Positions 60,730 to 64,000 of a stretch of 64,000 nucleotides of DNA are shown one piece after another. The position numbers were made by a program, and so were the translations under genes. Below the pieces are notes generated by a model, which was given only the letters and a program-made list of their open reading frames with translations, was not told where the DNA came from and did no database searches. How positions within the stretch are numbered: the first letter of the stretch is position 1; every line of letters starts with the position of its first letter. This DNA comes from Ceratothoa steindachneri (lineage: Eukaryota > Arthropoda > Malacostraca > Isopoda > Cymothoidae), in contig OZ018328.1 in NCBI GenBank assembly GCA_963969495.1, positions 136,125,345-136,189,344 on the forward strand. Direction: 5' to 3'.

Positions 60730-61435
60730 TGCGTGTATACAGTGCGGATATAATTTAAGAAAGCTATGAAGAGATATTCAGATTGCTTTCTTAACATTCT
60801 CTAAACAAAAATAGTTCAAATGAGATTGTAGCATTTTCCTACAATGCCACTTTTCTTCTTTAAATTATTTACTTTTGCATCGATACATGAACGATCGCTT
60901 GCGTCTGTACACAATTTGCAGTATCAACATCAAGTTTCTAGGGATTTGCCATCTAATGAATATATCCCTGGGTATTAAGGCGAGCATAAGCAGGCCACTA
61001 TCTGAATAAAGAGAGAATCTTGCATTCTCTTGGAATAATGGTCATTAAAGTGTTCAATCTTTTATTCAGTCCCAGAAGGAGTATAAGTAGAGGAGTAAGT
61101 AAGTGTTGAGTGTCGACGGCCGAAAATCCGTTCTACTGCGTTCTGCTGAAGCACCTTTGGATACAGCAGCACTTTTTACTTGTTTTAGTGTCTGACTTAC
61201 TTTTGAGCGCTGCCTACAGAAACGAGCCTATTCTGGAAGTCTTAAGGTGAACCCAGTTTCATCCTTCAAAAGAGAGAGCCATTTTTTTTACGTCGAAGAC
61301 TCGTAATTCAATGAGGGCTTAAGCACCTCACTGCTCCCGTCCATCGCTCTGCGTGTGAACCCGCTCGAATGTCTGCCATTCATTGATTTCGTCTTAACTA
61401 TGCCGGCCACTTGGTTTGGCATAATTAAGGTCTTA
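60730..61435. other. no supported gene
   Basis: AT-rich, turning GC-richer towards the LINE leader. No feature recognised. Confidence 0.4.
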
Positions 61436-61935
61436 TGTGAACACTGGTTTGAGGCCTAGCCCACAGCAGAAGCATAAGTCAGAAATTGTCTCGATACTGG
61501 GGCATAACTGCGAATCCCGGACGGAGGAGAAATCCTCATCGCCCGGGGGACCCGGCCAGAATCATAGAGGGAGTTACACCCGTCTCTATGTAGTTAGATG
61601 CAGTTATGGCGTACGTACCCGTGAGGGGGTGGCACCAACTTAGCGGTCGTTGATTCGGCCGCTATGCATTAAGTCCACCACGCTCAACCCTCTGAGGTCC
61701 CCACCCGAGACCCACCCCATCACCCTATCATCCATCATACTGGCAGCATACGAGCGGGAGAGCAACAGGAGAAATGGACGGGGGCGTTCTTCTCAAATTT
61801 ATTTTGAAACCCATTACAAGCCCACTCACACCATCCTATACCTCCTTTACCACACCCTAACATTTTTCACACATAAAAAACACATTACTTACACTTTGTT
61901 ACAGAGAAAGAAGGAAGAAGAGGAACGCCAAGACC

Positions 61936-63186
61936 ATGGAGGCCCTCACTAAGAGGGTCCCCTTAAGGACCATAGCCGGAAAACAGAACCCAACGAAGAA
62001 GAACCTCTGCGAAACCCTCTACATTGAACTCAAGGTGGCACTGGTGAAACTCATCGAAGTTTCATTGGGCTTCATCGCCATGTGTGCCGAGACCAAAGAT
62101 GTGGACCAGCTCCTTTCAGAAGAGGGAGCGAGGGTACTAAAGGAAACCGGACTAGAAGCCCCCCCCCCCCACAAGTGGCAGCAAACAGAAGCGTCATCTG
62201 TCGCAAAGTTTGAGAGCTGGGTAGGAGAGCACAAAATTGAAGATCTCAAAGAGGAGATTACTAGAAGCAACCCGTGGGCCCAAGTTCGGAAAATCATTAA
62301 ATTCCGTGAACACACTCACGTGTTCAAGATAACTTTCGCAACCACGGACATGGCAAGGAAGGCCACCCAAAATGGTATTCTCGTATTCAACATGAGAATA
62401 CCGGGTGAAAACATCCAAGAAGAGAAATTCAGTAGCATACAAATGTGCTTTGTGTGCTACAAACTCGAAGCCCATACATCGACCACCTGCCCGGATAAGA
62501 ACAAGCTGTGGTGCAGTGAGTGCGCCACGGAAGGGCACAGATTCAACAAGTGCGAAAGCATCTCGAAGAAGTGCCTAAACTGCAAAGGGGGACATCGAAC
62601 GATGGCCCTTAATTGTCCCAATCGCCGTGAAATTATTAGAAGAAAGGAAGAAGAAGAAAGAAAAGCGAAGGAAACGACGTACGCGAGCGCTGCTAAAAAG
62701 AGTGCAGAGATGAAGACTGCACCAGGACCTGCACATTTCAGCGTAACAGGAGATCTGAGCGCTAAAATACTGATCTGCATAACCCATGCAAATGTGGCGA
62801 ATGCCGTGAAGCCTGGTTGTTATAACCAGGTGCTCAACGCGCTCCTGAAGGCGAATAACCTCCCGGCAGTAGTCATGTCAGATGACCCCGAGTGTTCCAA
62901 GGCCTTCAAAGATTCAATCATCCAAAGCAACAACATCAAATCCGGTTTGGAGGAGATGATTGAAGCAACATCATCGGAAGAAACTGAAGAGGAAGAAGAA
63001 GAAGAGGAAAAGCCTGGAAGTGAGGATGGATCCTCCTCATCTGACAGCGAAGAGGGCCCCTGCACTCGCACGCGAGCCACCAAAAGCAGGTCAAAGACCC
63101 CGAGCCCCCCTCCGAAAAAGGAAAACCCTAGGCCAAGCAAAATCGCCCAACCAGCCCCCAGACAAAAAGGGGAAGAAAAAACATAG
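61936..63186 (+). CDS. LINE ORF1 protein, gag-like with three zinc knuckles
   Basis: Intact 416-codon ORF starting at ACCATGG. It would coat the element's RNA and act as a nucleocapsid/chaperone. The N-terminal third is helical and charged. Residues about 110-155 hold a fold shared with the 11.5-kb copy (VRKIIKFREHTHVFKITFAT). The knuckles follow at about 174-231: CFVC-x5-H-x4-C, CSEC-x4-H-x4-C and CLNC-x3-H-x6-C, the last being typical of Jockey/I-type ORF1 proteins. A Lys/Glu-rich coiled-coil-like stretch (RRKEEEERKAK), an acidic run (SSEETEEEEEEEE) and a basic proline-rich tail complete it. No nonsense codon or frameshift is present, unlike every other long element frame here. ORF2 starts 15 bp after its stop. 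Confidence 0.88.
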   Translation: MEALTKRVPLRTIAGKQNPTKKNLCETLYIELKVALVKLIEVSLGFIAMCAETKDVDQLLSEEGARVLKETGLEAPPPHKWQQTEASSVAKFESWVGEHKIEDLKEEITRSNPWAQVRKIIKFREHTHVFKITFATTDMARKATQNGILVFNMRIPGENIQEEKFSSIQMCFVCYKLEAHTSTTCPDKNKLWCSECATEGHRFNKCESISKKCLNCKGGHRTMALNCPNRREIIRRKEEEERKAKETTYASAAKKSAEMKTAPGPAHFSVTGDLSAKILICITHANVANAVKPGCYNQVLNALLKANNLPAVVMSDDPECSKAFKDSIIQSNNIKSGLEEMIEATSSEETEEEEEEEEKPGSEDGSSSSDSEEGPCTRTRATKSRSKTPSPPPKKENPRPSKIAQPAPRQKGEEKT

Positions 63187-63201
63187 GTAAAGCAACTCAT
63201 C

Positions 63202-64000
63202 ATGTTACGTAATGGACTTAAAATACTGGAAATCAACACCAACGGCTGGACGACGAAAAGAATTCTTTACGGAAATGTATTCAGAGAAATTGATGCAGAC
63301 ATCATACTGATTTCAGAACACGGGTTCGACACGCGTAATACAGAAATGAAAATCTGGAACTACGATGTGTTGATCACCAACTTTTCGCAAGAGCGGTGCG
63401 ATGGCGCCGCTATTGCAATAAAGAAAGGGATCAAATAAAAAAAGATAAGGAACTTAGAAGAATCCTACCTCGCGATTGAGGTCGAGTTCGACTTAGGAAA
63501 GTTGGTCATTGCAACCGGATATCAAACGCCAAGGAGAGATGTGTTGCCTATTCACACGTTCACTGGCCTATTTGGCAGAAGAGCCCCCACCATACTAATG
63601 GGGGATCTAAACGCCAGAGGCCGAGAATCCGGTTACAGGGCCTTCAACTGAATAGGGAGAAGCCTAGGCCTGTTGCTGGACAAAAATATTGCCCAGCGGA
63701 TAGGCCCCGACTTTCCCACCTATGTCAGAGAACGAAATGCTACAAAGCCAGACATCTGTCTGGTGAATCGTCAGCTACCGTTCAATTACTACATGGAACC
63801 AGTCCAGGTGCCATGTATTGATCATATAGGGATCCTACTCACTATCAATAGGAACCCTATACAAGTCCTAGCAGTAGTCAGGAAGAACTACAGACGAGCA
63901 GACTGGGCACGGTACGCACACCTTCTCGAGGCCTACGATCCGCCCAACCTGGACGAGGCAATTCTCGAGGAGATTGACGAGGCACTCGATGACCTCAATA
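63202..64000 (+). pseudogene. LINE ORF2, APE-type endonuclease domain (partial, two nonsense codons)
   Basis: The frame opens at MLRNGLKILEINTNGW, whose N in NTNGW is the first endonuclease motif. LISEHG holds the catalytic E. TILMGDLNARGRESG is the GD-x-N motif, KPDICLVN the next, and VPCIDHIGILLTI the final DH pair. All five APE landmarks are present, so the domain was recently functional in type. Two in-frame stops, TAA at 63436-63438 and TGA at 63649-63651, interrupt it without any frameshift. The frame is otherwise open to 64000. The endonuclease would nick target DNA to prime reverse transcription. The RT domain would lie downstream, outside the window. Confidence 0.88.

Larger units (their letters stand above)
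61440..64000 (+). mobile_element. non-LTR retrotransposon (LINE), 5' part, running off the window
   Basis: A GC-rich leader (about 61440-61935) precedes ORF1 (61936-63186) and the start of ORF2 (63202 onward). The two-ORF plan, with a three-knuckle ORF1 and an APE-type endonuclease at the ORF2 N-terminus, fits the Jockey/I/CR1-type LINEs. The RT lies beyond 64000. The true 5' end is not defined. Confidence 0.85.

Noticed and set aside
62820..63242. Minus-strand open frames opposite the LINE ORF1
   Set aside because: Shadows of the intact plus-strand ORF1, which has clear zinc knuckles.

Overview
The window is a repeat-dominated piece of an animal nuclear genome. The best guess is an arthropod, and more specifically a decapod crustacean. 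This is inferred from the very high load of long (TA)n, (GA)n and (CA)n tracts, the density of Tc1/mariner elements (including the DUF4817-type family common in arthropods), zinc-knuckle LINEs and degenerate Ty3/gypsy elements. There is no bacterial, plasmid or phage gene organisation. Almost every recognisable coding trace is a mobile-element pseudogene. The only candidate for host coding sequence is one short first exon at 57734-57835.

Layout. 1-4070: AT-rich sequence with (TA)n/(GA)n tracts, a 96-bp palindrome (1078-1173) and a 2 x 52 bp tandem. 4156-5543: decayed mariner-type transposase plus a 3' segment that recurs inverted at 50.5-50.96 kb, then a palindrome (5630-5811). 8624-10203: Tc1-like element with DD37E spacing and IR/DR-type termini, between two (TA)n tracts. 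10420-12640: LINE reverse-transcriptase remnant, then a decayed copy of a LINE ORF1. 12912-13625: DUF4817-type transposase fragment. 14.46-15.35 kb: diverged duplication. 15.7-17.77 kb: foldback-arm repeat units running into a 1.7-kb GGT/GGTGTA array. 18146-19643: second Tc1-like element with IR/DR termini (DD34E spacing). 19751-20670: TIR element. 21.4-22.25 kb: about 43-bp satellite. 26.4-26.9 kb: internally deleted DUF4817 element.

27.1-29.85 kb holds a minus-strand Ty3/gypsy pseudogene in the usual order (gag, protease, RT, RNase H, integrase). A tRNA-like SINE lies inside its RNase H. It abuts a second LTR element (30228-34056) with both LTRs. In that element integrase lies upstream of RT and RNase H, an order described for Gmr1-like Ty3/gypsy elements. 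35-49 kb holds mariner and Tc1 remnants, a 421-bp palindrome (37851-38271), a CpG/G-rich island (about 44.5-45 kb) and a LINE RT tail (46.2-46.6 kb). 51-54 kb holds a Tc1 fragment and two minisatellites. 58.53-60.73 kb is a foldback element with long multi-repeat inverted arms, its left arm interrupted by a TAGCCTA-type array. 61.4 kb to the end is the 5' half of a LINE with an intact ORF1 (416 aa, three zinc knuckles) and an ORF2 endonuclease carrying two nonsense codons.

The elements do not form a pathway. The connecting themes are repeated insertion of TA-targeting transposons and foldbacks beside (TA)n tracts, nested insertions, and repeat arrays growing beside foldback arms. All calls come from reading translations and repeats by eye; no database search was run.
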